Shown here: one piece after another, positions 27,591 through 37,966 of the stretch
Numbering within the stretch: the stretch's first letter is position 1
Layout of the letters: every line of letters starts with the position of its first letter
Assembly (NCBI RefSeq): GCF_016583795.1
Contig: NZ_NRRS01000023.1
Location: forward strand, 1 to 52,843
Length of the DNA stretch: 52,843 nucleotides
Direction: 5' to 3'
DNA from: Rhabdochromatium marinum
GTDB taxonomy: Bacteria; Pseudomonadota; Gammaproteobacteria; Chromatiales; Chromatiaceae
The notes under the pieces: model-generated
Database searches by the model: none
What the model was told of the DNA's origin: nothing
Seen by the model: only the letters and a program-made list of their open reading frames with translations
Made by a program: the position numbers and the translations under genes

Positions 27591-27983
27591 CTCGGGTCAC
27601 TCCGTCTGGGCTGGTTTGGGACTGATCAACTCATACTCTCATATCTCGCGCTTGGCGGGGGCGAATGATCGCGCGCAGCGAGGCGATCAGCACGAGGTGC
27701 TGACGCTCACGCTGCTTCAGTTCATTGATTATCTTTTGCGGCACAGCCTGATCGGATATTGGCCACCACCAAGTCAGCCGCGCATCCTCGCTCACCAGCA
27801 CCACCCGCGCCCCCGAAAAAACCAACCGCCCAGCCGGAAAATCCTACCCTTGATCGCCACATCCGTGTAGAGTCTGACATAGCGATGGAGGGTTTCTGAG
27901 AGTCGGGTAGATATGCTGTTATCCACACTACGCAGCTAGATTGTGGCCATGGGTGGCTCTCTCTTCTTGGCGAACGAACCCCT
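27591..27983. other. Intergenic region with degraded coding-like sequence
   Basis: About 390 bp separate gadB from the TPR-ATPase gene. On the minus strand two overlapping frames carry coding-like stretches, one around 27810-27930 (RLYTDVAIKGRIFRLGGWFF) and one around 27631-27825 (WWWPISDQAVPQKIINELKQ). Neither has a ribosome site and neither alone forms a recognisable protein. This suggests a decayed gene split by a frameshift near 27825. No family is assigned and no terminator or RNA gene was found. Confidence 0.3.
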
Positions 27984-30956
27984 TCAGCGGCTGCGCGACC
28001 TGCGTTTCTCCTCGATCGCTATCTGGATATCCGCCGCCACTTCCAGCATCTCGGCGGGCGCGCGGATCTTGTCGCCCGCCTCTAGGCGCAGCGCAACTAC
28101 AAACGGCCGCAGAACCTCATGTGTTTCGCTGTCTTCCTCCAGCACGCCCGCGAGCACGCCCGGCTCGGCGCCGAGCGCAACGAGGGTGGGAATATCCTCC
28201 TGGAAGGCGCGAAGCATCGCCTTATCATCGGGATCAAAGGTGGAGCGAATCTCCCGGAATAGCGCCTCGACGCGCGGCGTTTCTCCGAGCAAGGCTCTAG
28301 CCATGGCTTCAACCCAAGCGGCATAGGTCAAAGGTACAGTGGCATGGGCACGACTAGCTAAGGCGCGCAGCTCATCCACCTTGCGTAAGGCGCTTTCCGC
28401 ATCGCCTATCATACACAGGGTTTCTCCGGCATTGCGCATTGCAGCACCAACAGAGGCTTGCAGTTCCGGGTCCGTGCTGTCGCCGAAGCGTTCCACCACC
28501 GCCGCATAGGTTGCGATTGCTGCCGCCGCGTCGCCAAGCAGGCCCTGCTTCACCCCTGTATTGAAGAGCGCCCGGGCGACCTGAACTTGCAGTTCCCGAC
28601 CCGCACTTTTGCCGAAGCGCTCCACGACAGCTGCGTAGGTTGCTATCTCCGCCGCCGCGTCGCCGAGCTGGCCCTGTCTGACACCGGTATTGAACAGCGC
28701 CCGGGCGACCTGAACTTGCAGTTCCCGGCCCGTGCCATTGCCAAAGCGCTCGATCACTGTTGCGTAGGTCTCGATCGCCGCCGCCGCGTCGCCAAGCTGA
28801 CTTTGCGCAACACCCATGTTGACCAGCGCCCGGGCGACCTGAACTTGCAGTTCCCGGTCCGCGCTCTCGCCGAAGCGCTCCACCACCGCCGCGTAGGTTG
28901 CAATTGCCGCTGCTGAATCGCCAAGCTCGCTTTGACTCGCGCCCCTGTTGACCAGCGCCCGGGCGACCTCAATCCGCAATTTTCGGTCTGCGCTGTCCCC
29001 GAAGCGCTCCTCGACCGCCGCGTAGGTCGCAATCGCCGCCGTCGCGTCGCCAAGCTGGCTTTGCGCAACACCCATGTTGACCAGCGCCCGGGCAACCTCA
29101 ATCCGCAGTTTTCGGTCCGCGCTCTCGCCGAAGCGCTCGACCACTGCCGCGTAGGTCACGATTGCCACCGCCAAATCGCCAAGCTGGCCTTGCCTGACGC
29201 CCGTGTTGAACAGCGCCCGGGCAACCTGAACCTGTAGCTCCCGGCCCGCGCATTCGTCGAAGCGCTTCACAACGGCTGCGTAGGTGGCGATCTCCGCCGC
29301 TGCGTCGCCGAGGTGGCCCTGCCTGACGCCCGTGTTGAAGAGCGCCCGGGTGACCTGAGCCTGCAACTCCCGGTCCTTACTGTCGCCGAAGCGTTCGATC
29401 ACCGCCGCGTAGGTCTCGATCGCCGCCGCCGAGTCACCGAGCCGGCCTTGCGCGACCCCCTTCCAAATGATGGCTTTGGCCTCCGTAACCGGATTGGTGA
29501 TCGAATGTTTCGTGTTTTCGTCCAGCAGGTTATCCACCAATTGAATCACCGCTTCAAAATCACCGGACTCGAAGTGCTGACAGATCTGGATCAGTGCCTT
29601 GGACGATTCCCAGCTCCCCTCCTCTTTGGGCATATCGGCGCCTTTCATGCCTTGACGCCCCAACAGACTCAGCAACTCTGGCACTTCGCTTGCCGCGCGT
29701 GCAAGCCCTTCGCGAATGCTTTCCGATTCACGCGCCTCGTTCACGAGTTGGCGCGAGAGGTCCGCCAGTTCGTCGCCCTGGTAGTAGGTGATCATGAATT
29801 GAATGAGATGGCGCACCACCACTGCCTCGTCGCGATCCCGACGCAGTTTGTAGTAGATGCTGTAGAGCCGTTCTGCAGGGAAGTAGGTGCGATTGCGGCC
29901 CGATCCCTCAGCCACCACGGCGCCCCGCTCAACCAGTCGGCTAAGAAAGGCGGACACCTTGCGGATCTCCATCCTGGCCCGGGCCGCGACCTCGGCGGTA
30001 GTCGATTCCTGCCAAAGATCGATCAGCGCAAGGTAGACGCGACGCTCGGACCCCGCGAGTTCCTCAATGTGTCCTCGGAAATATTCGGTATGGTCGTCGA
30101 TCAACTCCACCAAACGTTCCATCAAATGGCACAGTAAGTGATCGCGGCTGAATCCCGCCAACATCACTAGCAGCCGCGGGCTGCCGTCGGTGAGAATCCG
30201 CAAGGGACGAATTCTGCGCCTGTCGACCTCTTCATCGGTGATCGCCTCCCACAGCCGGCAGCATTCCTCGGTATCCAGGGGTGGCAGGTCGAGGGTACGG
30301 AGCAGCTTGAAGAAGGGCGCTTCCGCATCTTCCAGAGCCGCGAATCGACCGGTAGCGGTGGCCAACAGCATGATCTGCGGCTCCGCTTGCAGGGCTTGGC
30401 ACAGCTCCCGGCTGAAATCCTTGTCGGCATCCTGGCACAGCGCTTGCAAATTTTCGACCATGATCACCAGCTTGCGGCCGAGTCGGTCAGCGGCATTGAG
30501 GACGGTTGCGCGGGCGCGGCTTTCCAGTGTGGGATCCGTCCAGCTCGTTGCCAGCATGGCGTGACTGGCGCGCAGGTCGTCAGCTAGGGCTTGGTCGATT
30601 TCGGTCGATGACTTGGCTAGGTAGTACAGACATTCCAGCCAGAAGTCCGCCAGGGTGAAGATCTCCTGGCTCTCCTCCATCAATCTCAGGGGCAAGAGTC
30701 GCTCCCTGTAGTGAGGATTGGTGCGCAGTTCGGCGATGACCCGTACGAGCAGCGTCGTCTTGCCCCGACCTCTCGGTGCCACCACCAGCAGGTGCTGGCA
30801 GGAGTCCGACTCGATATTCCCCTTCAGAACCTCGAGAACGGTCGCGAGTGCGTTCTGGCGAATGACGAACTGGTCGATGATTTCCTGGTCACTTTGCCCG
30901 GTCCCGACGTGGAATTTGCGTAGTCGCGGTCGCGGCGTAACGGTCGCTTTGCTCAT
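27984..30956 (-). CDS. ATPase with winged-helix region and TPR-like repeats
   Basis: This protein of about 990 residues has a P-loop NTPase domain with Walker A APRGRGKTT (residues 60-68), a Walker-B-like strand LVIMVENLQ and a sensor-like strand IMLLATATGRF. A winged-helix-like region (about 320-370, VYLALIDLW to RLVERGAVVAEG) follows. Then come eight tandem repeats of 43 residues (consensus ARALFNTGVRQGQLGDAAAA, then IATYAAVVERFG) and a degenerate ninth. The order resembles STAND-like signalling ATPases, whose repeats sense a ligand; the role here is unknown. An earlier ATG at 31031 is possible; 30956 (MSKATV) is preferred because the conserved-looking region starts there. A consensus promoter lies upstream. 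Confidence 0.82.
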   Translation of the reverse strand: MSKATVTPRPRLRKFHVGTGQSDQEIIDQFVIRQNALATVLEVLKGNIESDSCQHLLVVAPRGRGKTTLLVRVIAELRTNPHYRERLLPLRLMEESQEIFTLADFWLECLYYLAKSSTEIDQALADDLRASHAMLATSWTDPTLESRARATVLNAADRLGRKLVIMVENLQALCQDADKDFSRELCQALQAEPQIMLLATATGRFAALEDAEAPFFKLLRTLDLPPLDTEECCRLWEAITDEEVDRRRIRPLRILTDGSPRLLVMLAGFSRDHLLCHLMERLVELIDDHTEYFRGHIEELAGSERRVYLALIDLWQESTTAEVAARARMEIRKVSAFLSRLVERGAVVAEGSGRNRTYFPAERLYSIYYKLRRDRDEAVVVRHLIQFMITYYQGDELADLSRQLVNEARESESIREGLARAASEVPELLSLLGRQGMKGADMPKEEGSWESSKALIQICQHFESGDFEAVIQLVDNLLDENTKHSITNPVTEAKAIIWKGVAQGRLGDSAAAIETYAAVIERFGDSKDRELQAQVTRALFNTGVRQGHLGDAAAEIATYAAVVKRFDECAGRELQVQVARALFNTGVRQGQLGDLAVAIVTYAAVVERFGESADRKLRIEVARALVNMGVAQSQLGDATAAIATYAAVEERFGDSADRKLRIEVARALVNRGASQSELGDSAAAIATYAAVVERFGESADRELQVQVARALVNMGVAQSQLGDAAAAIETYATVIERFGNGTGRELQVQVARALFNTGVRQGQLGDAAAEIATYAAVVERFGKSAGRELQVQVARALFNTGVKQGLLGDAAAAIATYAAVVERFGDSTDPELQASVGAAMRNAGETLCMIGDAESALRKVDELRALASRAHATVPLTYAAWVEAMARALLGETPRVEALFREIRSTFDPDDKAMLRAFQEDIPTLVALGAEPGVLAGVLEEDSETHEVLRPFVVALRLEAGDKIRAPAEMLEVAADIQIAIEEKRRSRSR
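28449..29480 (-). repeat. Eight tandem 129-bp coding repeats
   Basis: The 3' third of the ATPase gene consists of eight 129-bp units encoding 43-residue TPR-like helices. Some neighbouring units are nearly identical in DNA as well as protein; for example the segment around TTGACCAGCGCCCGGG recurs. The unit starts after Thr29351 on the minus strand and keeps the reading frame. A high level of identity implies recent expansion or gene conversion. Confidence 0.9.
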
Positions 30957-31060
30957 GGTGTCCCGCAGGCAGCGGCCGGTTTGTTGGTGATAGCTGAGCG
31001 GAAGATCCCAGCGATCTGCGGAATATTTCATGATGCGGCCATCGTCAACAGTTTCGTTGA

Positions 31061-31088
31061 ATTATACGATCAACAAAATTGTTGTCAA
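31061..31088 (-). promoter_or_regulatory. Consensus sigma-70 promoter with overlapping palindromic operator
   Basis: Read on the minus strand, TTGACA (31083-31088) and TATAAT (31061-31066) are separated by 16 bp. Both hexamers are perfect consensus, rare in this window. The spacer contains the palindrome CAACAA-TT-TTGTTG (31071-31084), which would place a repressor directly over RNA polymerase contacts. Transcription would start near 31054 and enter the repeat-rich ATPase gene. No candidate regulator gene is adjacent. Confidence 0.8.
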
Positions 31089-31165
31089 TGCTCTTGTCGG
31101 TAAGCTGGCTTAGGCGGAACTGGGCGGGGGCCTGTGCGGCATTACGATGTTGTCTTGATCGGGTT

Positions 31166-34100
31166 TCACGCATCAAGGGCAATGTCGAGCAGTGACGCGA
31201 GCGTGGTAAGCGCTGTCTTGGCGGCTGAGTAGTCGAATGCCTCAATCGCGGTCTTGAGCGTGCGAAACGCCGCCTGGGCCTGGGGTGCAACCAATTCCTG
31301 TTCGATCTCGTCCAGCCATTCGGGCCGTACGAACTCGGAGCGTTTGAGATACACTTGCAGTTCCCGCAACAGCGTTGCAATCCGTTCGTCATCATAGGAC
31401 ACCGGCGCAGCGCGGGACACAGGCGTAGCGCACGCGACCGGTGACAGCGTCGTGAGAGCCGTCAGGGTATCGGCCAGTGCGGTTTTGAACGGCGTCGTCG
31501 AGTCGCGTTTTTTGGCCGCTAAAGAGCTTTCAAGTCGTTGGCTGGCCTCATGCAGCGCGGTCGCACCAATGGTCTTGGCAACCCCCTTGAGGGTATGGAC
31601 CAGACGGTGGGCCTCCGTCCACCGCCCCTGGGCCAGATGGTCGTCCAGGTCTAAGGCGCTCTCGGCGAAGTCTCGGGCAAAACTGTCCAGCGCCCGTTGC
31701 AACAGCCCCCAGTTCTGCCCCATGTACCGCAGCGCCTGGTCCAGGTCTAGGCCGGGTATTGTGAAGGGGGTGTCCAGGCCGTCGGATCGGGTCATCCTGA
31801 TGACCGACGCCTCTTCCGCCTCCACCGCTTGCGGCGAGATCCAGCGCAACAAGACGGTGGTCAACTCGGCGATATCAATGGGCTTGGACAAGAAATCGTT
31901 CATGCCGACGGACCGACAGGCTTCGCGATCGGCCGTCATGGCGGCGGCCGTCATGGCGATGATGGGCACCTCAAGGCCTTGCGGTAAGGCGCGAATCCGC
32001 CGTGTCGCCTCAAGCCCGTCCATCTCCGGCATCTGCAAGTCCATCAGGATGGCATCGAAGCGCTGCGCTATCGCCTGGGTGACGGCCTCGCGCCCCTGGT
32101 TGGCTAGGGCCACCGCAAGCCCCATGTTCTCCAGCAGCTCCCGGGCGACCAACTGGTTGGTCGGATTGTCCTCAACCAGCAGGATGCGGGCACCCTGAAT
32201 CATCTGCAGGCGGCCACGGACATGCTGTAGGGCGCTCAACTGCTGGACCGACTTGGCGTCGAATCCTCCATTGCGCAAACCGACAACCACATCGAAGAGC
32301 TGAGAAGGCATGACCGGCTTGTCCAGAATGGCATCAAGTTTAATCTGCTGCGTCGCCTGCTGGGCCGCCAGGCGCCCATGGGCAGTCACCATGATCACGA
32401 TCGACTGGCACGCATCACCGGAAAACCGACGCTCCTCTTCGCGGAGGTAGCGGGCGAGCTCGATCCCGTCGATCCCTGGCAGTTTCCAGTCGATCAGGAT
32501 TAGGTCGTAGGGGCGTCCGTTACGCAGCGCTTCCGACGCCTTTGCCAAGCCCTCCTCGCCCGAGTCGGCGACCTCAGCTTCGAACGACCAGATATCCACC
32601 AGGTTTTTCAGCACATCGCGGGCAATCGCCTGGTCATCCACGATCAGGGTGCGCATAGCCGGCAGATGGGCGGCGGTATGTTGCTTGGTGGTGGGCGAGC
32701 GTTGCAGGCTCACGCTGAATGCAAAGGTGCTGCCCTGATCCGGCTTGCTCTCGACCGAGAGCTCGCCGCCCATCATGTCGACCAGATGCTTGCTAATGGC
32801 CAACCCCAGCCCGGAACCGCCAAATCGGCGCGTGGTCGAGGTATCGGCCTGCTCGAAGGCGCTAAACAGTCGGCCAAGCTGCTCGGGCGTCATGCCGATC
32901 CCCGTGTCACGCACCGAGATCTTCAGGGTGACCTCATCGCTATTCTGCTCCAACAGGCTGATCGACAAGAGGATGTGGCCTTTGTGAGTGAATTTAATGG
33001 CATTCCCAAGCAAATTATTGATGATTTGCCGCAAGCGCAGCGGATCGCCCACCAGGATCGGCGGAATGTCCGGGTCCACCTCGAAAATCAGTTCCAAGCC
33101 TTTATCTTCCGCAGACAGACTGAACAGATTGGCTGAATTTTCCAAAAGCTCGGCCATCTCGACATCGACCGTCTCCAGGTCCAGCTTGCCGGCCTCGATC
33201 TTGGAGTAGTCGAGGATGTCGTTGAGGATGCCGAGTAGTGAGCGTGCCGCGTTGTACAGCTTTGTCAGATAGTCGCGCTGGCGCGTGGTGAGTTCGGTAT
33301 CGAGCAGCAATTGCGCGAGCCCCATCACGGCATTCATCGGCGTGCGGATCTCGTGGCTCATATTCGCCAGGAATTCGCTCTTGGCACGGTTGGCTGCGGC
33401 CGCTTCCCAGGCGGCGGTCTCCGCCTGCTGTTTTGCCACCAACAGCGCCGTTTCGGCGGCTTTTTCGTCGGTCAGGTCGCGAGTGATGCCGACGAGGCGA
33501 CGCGGTTCGCCGGATTCGTCCTCCTCAATAATCGCGGCTGCCTGTACATGACGCATCGAACCATCCGGCAGCAAGATCCGGAATGCGTTATCGAAGAGCC
33601 GTTCTCCTCGCACCGCAGCCGCCAGCGCCGCCTCGGTACGCGCCAGATCCTCCGGGTGGCAGCGCGAACGCCAGAAGTCATAGTCGATACCCCTGGCTCG
33701 GGTGTCTTCCGGCACCTGATAGATCTCGAATAGCCGTTGGTCCCAGGTCAGGCTGTGATCGACCAGATCCCACACCCAGATGCCAATCGCCGCCACCTCG
33801 GCTGCCAACTCCAGACGATTCATCGCCGAGCGCAGCGCGAGATTGCGCGCATGCAATTCCGTCAGATCCGAGAATTGCATGACGAGATGCGGCTCATGGT
33901 TCAGAACCGTGGGCAGGATCTGGCAGGTGACCCAAAGGTCCTTGCCGAAGGATGATTTGGTGTGGACCTCCCGTTCTCGCAATCGGCCGTCCGCCAGCGC
34001 GCCAAGGAGATCGTCGTGCAGCCCGGTCTCGTGAAACATATCGATTTGGTGAAAATCCTGCGCCAGTAGTTGCTTGCGGGTGGCGCCCACGAGGCTTGCG

Positions 34101-37100
34101 AGGGCCTGGTTAGCGACCACGCATGGCCCCGCTGCGCGATACACCGCGATCGCCAGCGGCGACTGGAATAGGACCGACTCGTTGAAGCTCAATGCCTCTT
34201 GAAGACGCAGATCGGCCTCTTTCTGCTCCGTGATATCGCGAATTGAGCCCGCCATGCGCAAGGGCTGGCCGTGCAGGTCGAAGATCGCCGCACCGCGTGC
34301 CTTGATCCAGAGATAGTCGCCTGACTGGTGGCGCAGACGATATTCGTCTTCGTAGGGCGCCGCGTTTCTCAGGTGGGCCTCAACCGAGGCCCAGGCGGGG
34401 TCTTTATCCTCAGGGTGAATCTGGGACCAGAACCCCTCCAGGGTGGATGCAAACGCGTCATCCTGATACCCCATGATCTCCTTGAACCGAGGCGCCAGGT
34501 AGAGCGCGTTGGTGTGGATGTTCCAGTCCCAAATACCATCGTTGCTGCCGCGCACGGCGAGGTCATAACGTTCCTGGCTCTCGCGCAACTCTTCTTCCAT
34601 CATGCGCCGGTCATGGATGTCCGAATTCATGCCGACCCACGACAGAACCCTTCCTGTGTCGTCCTTAATCGGCACGCTCCGCGCCAGATTCCAACGCCAT
34701 TCGCCCGAAACATGCCGGAGTCGGTACTCGTTGGTATTGACCTCCCCCTTGGCCAAGGCATCGTGCCACTGTGCCATGACCGCCGGCCGATCATCCGGAT
34801 GGATAGCCTCGGCGTAGCCATGCCCGCTCCATTGCGCGAAGGATTGACCGGTATAGGCCCGCCAACTGGGCGAGTCCTCGGTGATAACTCCAGCGGGGTT
34901 GCAACTCCAGACGATCTGTGCGGAGGCATCAATCAGGGCGCGATAACGCCGCTCGCTGGCCTCAAGATTCGCCGTGGTCAGCTTGCGTTCGGTGATGTCC
35001 TGAATCTGGGAGATAAAGTAACGTGGCGCCTTACTCTCATCACGCACCAGTGCAACATTGAGCTGCACCCAGACCAGATGTCCGTCCCGGTGGAAATAGC
35101 GCTTTTCCATCTGGTACGTCTCGATCTTCCCCGCGAGCAATTGGTGGAGATAGTCGAGGTCGGTATCGAGATCGTCCGGGTGGGTGATGGATTGGAAGTC
35201 GCACGTCAGAAACTCGTCTCGTGTGTAGCCGACGAGTTGACACAAGGCTGGATTCACCTCTAGAAAGTGGCCGTCCGGCGCAACCAGTGCTTTGCCGATA
35301 GGGGCATGGAACATCGCCGTGTGGAATTTTTCCTCGCTCTCGCGCAAAGACTTCTCGGCCGCCTTACGTTCCGTAATATCCACCACGATGCCAATGAAAT
35401 TGACCACCTCGCCCTGATCGTCACGAATCGCTGTCACGACCAGATCGACCCACACCGCGCCACCATCACGCACCCGATAACGCTTTTCCATGCGGTAGTC
35501 GTTACGCGTGCCGGCAAGAATTTCTTTGACGAAAACCTGTTCCTGCTCAAGGTCTTCTGGATAGGTAAAATCGACGAAATTCACCCCCTTCAATTCGTCT
35601 GCGCTGTATCCCAACAGGGTCTTGAAGCTCGCATTGTAGACAATAAGATTACCCGCCGGATCGCTGAAGGCGATACCCATATTGGCACGCTCGAAGATGC
35701 CGCGAAAACGGGCTTCGCTGTCCCTGAGCGCCTTTTCGGCCTGTTTGCGCGGCGTGATGTCCTCGTATAAGGCCACGATTTCATGGTGACTCAGGCGATA
35801 GACGAAATTCTCCCGCCAGCCCGAAACGCGGTTGTCCCGATAAAAACCGAGCGGACAATGTTCGGAAATACCGGTGCACCACACGCGCTTGAATACATCG
35901 AGCAAACCGAGGTCACGTACTGCCGGAAAAACATCGGTGACTCGACGGCCAATAAGGTCGGTGCGTTGTCGCTTTTCGTAACGCTCAACAGCCTGGTTGA
36001 CATCTAGGAACACGAAATCGTCACCGTCGTCCACCACTTCATAAACCGCCGCGCCGAGGTTCATGTTCTCGAAGAGCAGCCGGAAACGTGTCTCACGGTC
36101 CTTGAGGGCGGCCTCGTAGAAATGACGCTCCGAGATGTCGCGGGATGAGGCATACAAATAACGTCGACTATCGAGGACAACGTCCGCCACATTGATCTCA
36201 ACAAAAAAGGTGGAGCCATCCTTGCGACGATACAGAGTCTCGAAGGTAGCCGGCTCGCGGATCAGCCGACGCAGCTCGGGGAGCAACTGATCGCGAGGGG
36301 TCTGGGCCTCCCAGTCGGTGACATTGAGACGCCGGGCCTCGTCAAGGGAGTAGCCCAACATTCGGGCGAATGACTGGCTACAATCAAGGATGTTGCCGTC
36401 TTCATCGAGGATGTGAACGCCGTCGCTAGCACTGTCCAGCAAGATTCTCAGGCGCTCGGCCACCGCGCGGACCTGGGTAATGTCGGCCAGTGACACCAGA
36501 ACGCGACCGGCAAAGGCGGCCCCTAAGGGCTGGGCGGACGCGAGGATCGTGCGGACGGTGCCATCCTTGCTATGAACACGCACCTCCATGGGCTCAAACG
36601 GCGTGCCCGCGCGGTGTGCCTGCTCGATCCGAGATTGCCATTCCCGCGCCACCTGCTCCCGATAGACCGAATCCGGATAGGCTCTGGGCCACCAGGCATC
36701 CAGCGTTGGAATGTCGTTCAAGGTATAGCCGAACAGTGATACGAAGGCTGGATTCAGAGCGCGAATGGAATCTTGTTCCAGGATAACGAAGGGAATGGGA
36801 GAGACCTCCATCACCGCCTGGAACAGTCCAGCATTGTCTTCAATTTGACGTTGTTGCTCCAGATGGCGCCGCACGATCCAGCCCAGCAGAATTGACAGGA
36901 TCAGGATAGCCGTGGCCTCCAGGATCAGGCGGGGCACGGAGAACCAGCCGGTGGCAGGAGCGATGTCGAGCATCCAGCGACCGTTGGGGACATCAATGAC
37001 CGAGGTGACCGGCGTCGCTGTCAAGGGTTGGCGGGAGGTTGCGAAGGCGTGGCGCTGCCGATCGTCGGCGCGCTGCTGCCACAGTGCATAGCGATAGCCC

Positions 37101-37582
37101 TCGGCCTCCAGGTCGGCAAGATGGACGATCTCCAGGAATTCAGGCAATTCGATCAGGGCGGTGGTGAAGCCCCAGAATGTATGCGGCTGCGGCTGCGGCT
37201 GCGGCTGCGGCTGGTCCAGGAAAAGCGGCAGACGTCCGATCACCGCCGTGCCGCCCTGGATCAGGCCAAAAGGCCCGGCCAGCGTCAGTTGGCCAGTCTC
37301 CAGGGCCTGCCGGGTCTCGCGATTGCGTGGCACGTCGGTCAGCAGATTGAGACCGATCGCCCCATCGCCTTCACGGACCAGCGCCGCCAAGGCATAGGTC
37401 GCCGACAGATTGCGCGCCATCCGTTCGGATACCTGCCGCGCGGTCTCGACCTTTCCCTGCCAGAGGCTGTTCTCCAGAAAGACAGCAAAAACGGAGACGG
37501 TCAAAAAGAACAAGAGTCCGGCAACGAAGGCGGCTCTTTGTGGCGAGATGTTGGCGGAGGAGTCAGAGATCATTTTGCCCAT
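31166..37582 (-). CDS. Giant hybrid histidine kinase with about nine PAS domains
   Basis: At 2138 residues this is the largest protein here. TM1 ([20 protein letters not shown]), a CHASE-like periplasmic domain of about 190 residues and TM2 ([19 protein letters not shown]) are followed by some nine PAS/PAC units (about 250-1385). HisKA carries [14 protein letters not shown] (His near 1411), followed by HATPase, REC1 (Asp in [11 protein letters not shown] near 1697), REC2 (Asp in [11 protein letters not shown] near 1848) and an HPt with HTLKG near 1996. It can run a full internal phosphorelay. No response regulator gene adjoins it. The chemoreceptors are divergent neighbours. ATG at 37582; a second at 37573 is equally possible. 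Confidence 0.93.
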   Translation of the reverse strand: MGKMISDSSANISPQRAAFVAGLLFFLTVSVFAVFLENSLWQGKVETARQVSERMARNLSATYALAALVREGDGAIGLNLLTDVPRNRETRQALETGQLTLAGPFGLIQGGTAVIGRLPLFLDQPQPQPQPQPHTFWGFTTALIELPEFLEIVHLADLEAEGYRYALWQQRADDRQRHAFATSRQPLTATPVTSVIDVPNGRWMLDIAPATGWFSVPRLILEATAILILSILLGWIVRRHLEQQRQIEDNAGLFQAVMEVSPIPFVILEQDSIRALNPAFVSLFGYTLNDIPTLDAWWPRAYPDSVYREQVAREWQSRIEQAHRAGTPFEPMEVRVHSKDGTVRTILASAQPLGAAFAGRVLVSLADITQVRAVAERLRILLDSASDGVHILDEDGNILDCSQSFARMLGYSLDEARRLNVTDWEAQTPRDQLLPELRRLIREPATFETLYRRKDGSTFFVEINVADVVLDSRRYLYASSRDISERHFYEAALKDRETRFRLLFENMNLGAAVYEVVDDGDDFVFLDVNQAVERYEKRQRTDLIGRRVTDVFPAVRDLGLLDVFKRVWCTGISEHCPLGFYRDNRVSGWRENFVYRLSHHEIVALYEDITPRKQAEKALRDSEARFRGIFERANMGIAFSDPAGNLIVYNASFKTLLGYSADELKGVNFVDFTYPEDLEQEQVFVKEILAGTRNDYRMEKRYRVRDGGAVWVDLVVTAIRDDQGEVVNFIGIVVDITERKAAEKSLRESEEKFHTAMFHAPIGKALVAPDGHFLEVNPALCQLVGYTRDEFLTCDFQSITHPDDLDTDLDYLHQLLAGKIETYQMEKRYFHRDGHLVWVQLNVALVRDESKAPRYFISQIQDITERKLTTANLEASERRYRALIDASAQIVWSCNPAGVITEDSPSWRAYTGQSFAQWSGHGYAEAIHPDDRPAVMAQWHDALAKGEVNTNEYRLRHVSGEWRWNLARSVPIKDDTGRVLSWVGMNSDIHDRRMMEEELRESQERYDLAVRGSNDGIWDWNIHTNALYLAPRFKEIMGYQDDAFASTLEGFWSQIHPEDKDPAWASVEAHLRNAAPYEDEYRLRHQSGDYLWIKARGAAIFDLHGQPLRMAGSIRDITEQKEADLRLQEALSFNESVLFQSPLAIAVYRAAGPCVVANQALASLVGATRKQLLAQDFHQIDMFHETGLHDDLLGALADGRLREREVHTKSSFGKDLWVTCQILPTVLNHEPHLVMQFSDLTELHARNLALRSAMNRLELAAEVAAIGIWVWDLVDHSLTWDQRLFEIYQVPEDTRARGIDYDFWRSRCHPEDLARTEAALAAAVRGERLFDNAFRILLPDGSMRHVQAAAIIEEDESGEPRRLVGITRDLTDEKAAETALLVAKQQAETAAWEAAAANRAKSEFLANMSHEIRTPMNAVMGLAQLLLDTELTTRQRDYLTKLYNAARSLLGILNDILDYSKIEAGKLDLETVDVEMAELLENSANLFSLSAEDKGLELIFEVDPDIPPILVGDPLRLRQIINNLLGNAIKFTHKGHILLSISLLEQNSDEVTLKISVRDTGIGMTPEQLGRLFSAFEQADTSTTRRFGGSGLGLAISKHLVDMMGGELSVESKPDQGSTFAFSVSLQRSPTTKQHTAAHLPAMRTLIVDDQAIARDVLKNLVDIWSFEAEVADSGEEGLAKASEALRNGRPYDLILIDWKLPGIDGIELARYLREEERRFSGDACQSIVIMVTAHGRLAAQQATQQIKLDAILDKPVMPSQLFDVVVGLRNGGFDAKSVQQLSALQHVRGRLQMIQGARILLVEDNPTNQLVARELLENMGLAVALANQGREAVTQAIAQRFDAILMDLQMPEMDGLEATRRIRALPQGLEVPIIAMTAAAMTADREACRSVGMNDFLSKPIDIAELTTVLLRWISPQAVEAEEASVIRMTRSDGLDTPFTIPGLDLDQALRYMGQNWGLLQRALDSFARDFAESALDLDDHLAQGRWTEAHRLVHTLKGVAKTIGATALHEASQRLESSLAAKKRDSTTPFKTALADTLTALTTLSPVACATPVSRAAPVSYDDERIATLLRELQVYLKRSEFVRPEWLDEIEQELVAPQAQAAFRTLKTAIEAFDYSAAKTALTTLASLLDIALDA
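37183..37212 (-). repeat. Hexanucleotide microsatellite (GCGGCT)5 in the giant kinase gene
   Basis: Five perfect copies of GCGGCT on the plus strand encode a Gln-Pro run in the periplasmic domain of the kinase. Slippage by one unit would add or remove two residues without breaking the frame. Confidence 0.9.
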
Positions 37583-37966
37583 TTCTGAAGATTGCCACCT
37601 AAAACCAAAACGTGTTTTGGTCAGCTAAGGACACGATTTGATGAGCGTCGATGCCCTACCTAAATACGCCTGTTAGCACTGTGCGCTAAAATAGCGCGCT
37701 ATGCTGACTATTGGAGATGTATCATCTTTCTATCGAGCGCACAATACGGCAAAATGCCCGCTGCGCGCCTGATAAGCTGTGAGGCCATTGGCCTCATTTA
37801 TTGTTAATAAGTACTTATAGATTAAATATTTAGGCCAATAAGGCATTTAGGCTAATAAGGCGGCAAACCGCGACACAGCCAGCCTCTGATCCCACATCGA
37901 ACCAAGGGAATGGTGAAAGTCACTGGTCGGTCTGGAGACGTATTCGAACTATCAAGGAGCATTCAG
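37583..37966. promoter_or_regulatory. Divergent regulatory region between giant kinase and chemoreceptors
   Basis: This 384-bp AT-rich region is dense in symmetry elements. A 16-bp palindrome CCAAAAC-GT-GTTTTGG lies at 37605-37620, close to the kinase start. GCGCTA-AAA-TAGCGC is at 37683-37697. TGAGGCCA-T-TGGCCTCA is at 37780-37796. A 17-bp direct repeat lies at 37828-37861. These look like protein-binding sites for control of both genes. The AAGGAG at 37954 is the ribosome site of the first chemoreceptor. No reliable -35/-10 pair could be fixed. Confidence 0.55.
37828..37861 (+). repeat. Two tandem 17-bp direct repeats upstream of the first chemoreceptor
   Basis: ATTTAGGCCAATAAGGC (37828-37844) is followed directly by ATTTAGGCTAATAAGGC (37845-37861), differing at one base. 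The GCCAATAA/GCTAATAA cores resemble the -10 of flagellar sigma-28 promoters (GCCGATAA), but no matching -35 is present at the right distance. Confidence 0.8.

Noticed and set aside
27631-27928. Two short minus-strand frames as genes
   Set aside because: They overlap in different frames, lack ribosome sites and together look like one decayed gene; reported only as a degraded region.
28449-29480. Regular repeats considered as a CRISPR array
   Set aside because: Units are 129 bp without unique spacers, lie inside an open reading frame and encode TPR-like helices.
37815-37858. Flagellar sigma-28 promoter for the chemoreceptor
   Set aside because: The -10-like GCCAATAA/GCTAATAA cores occur but TAAA is not at the required distance.
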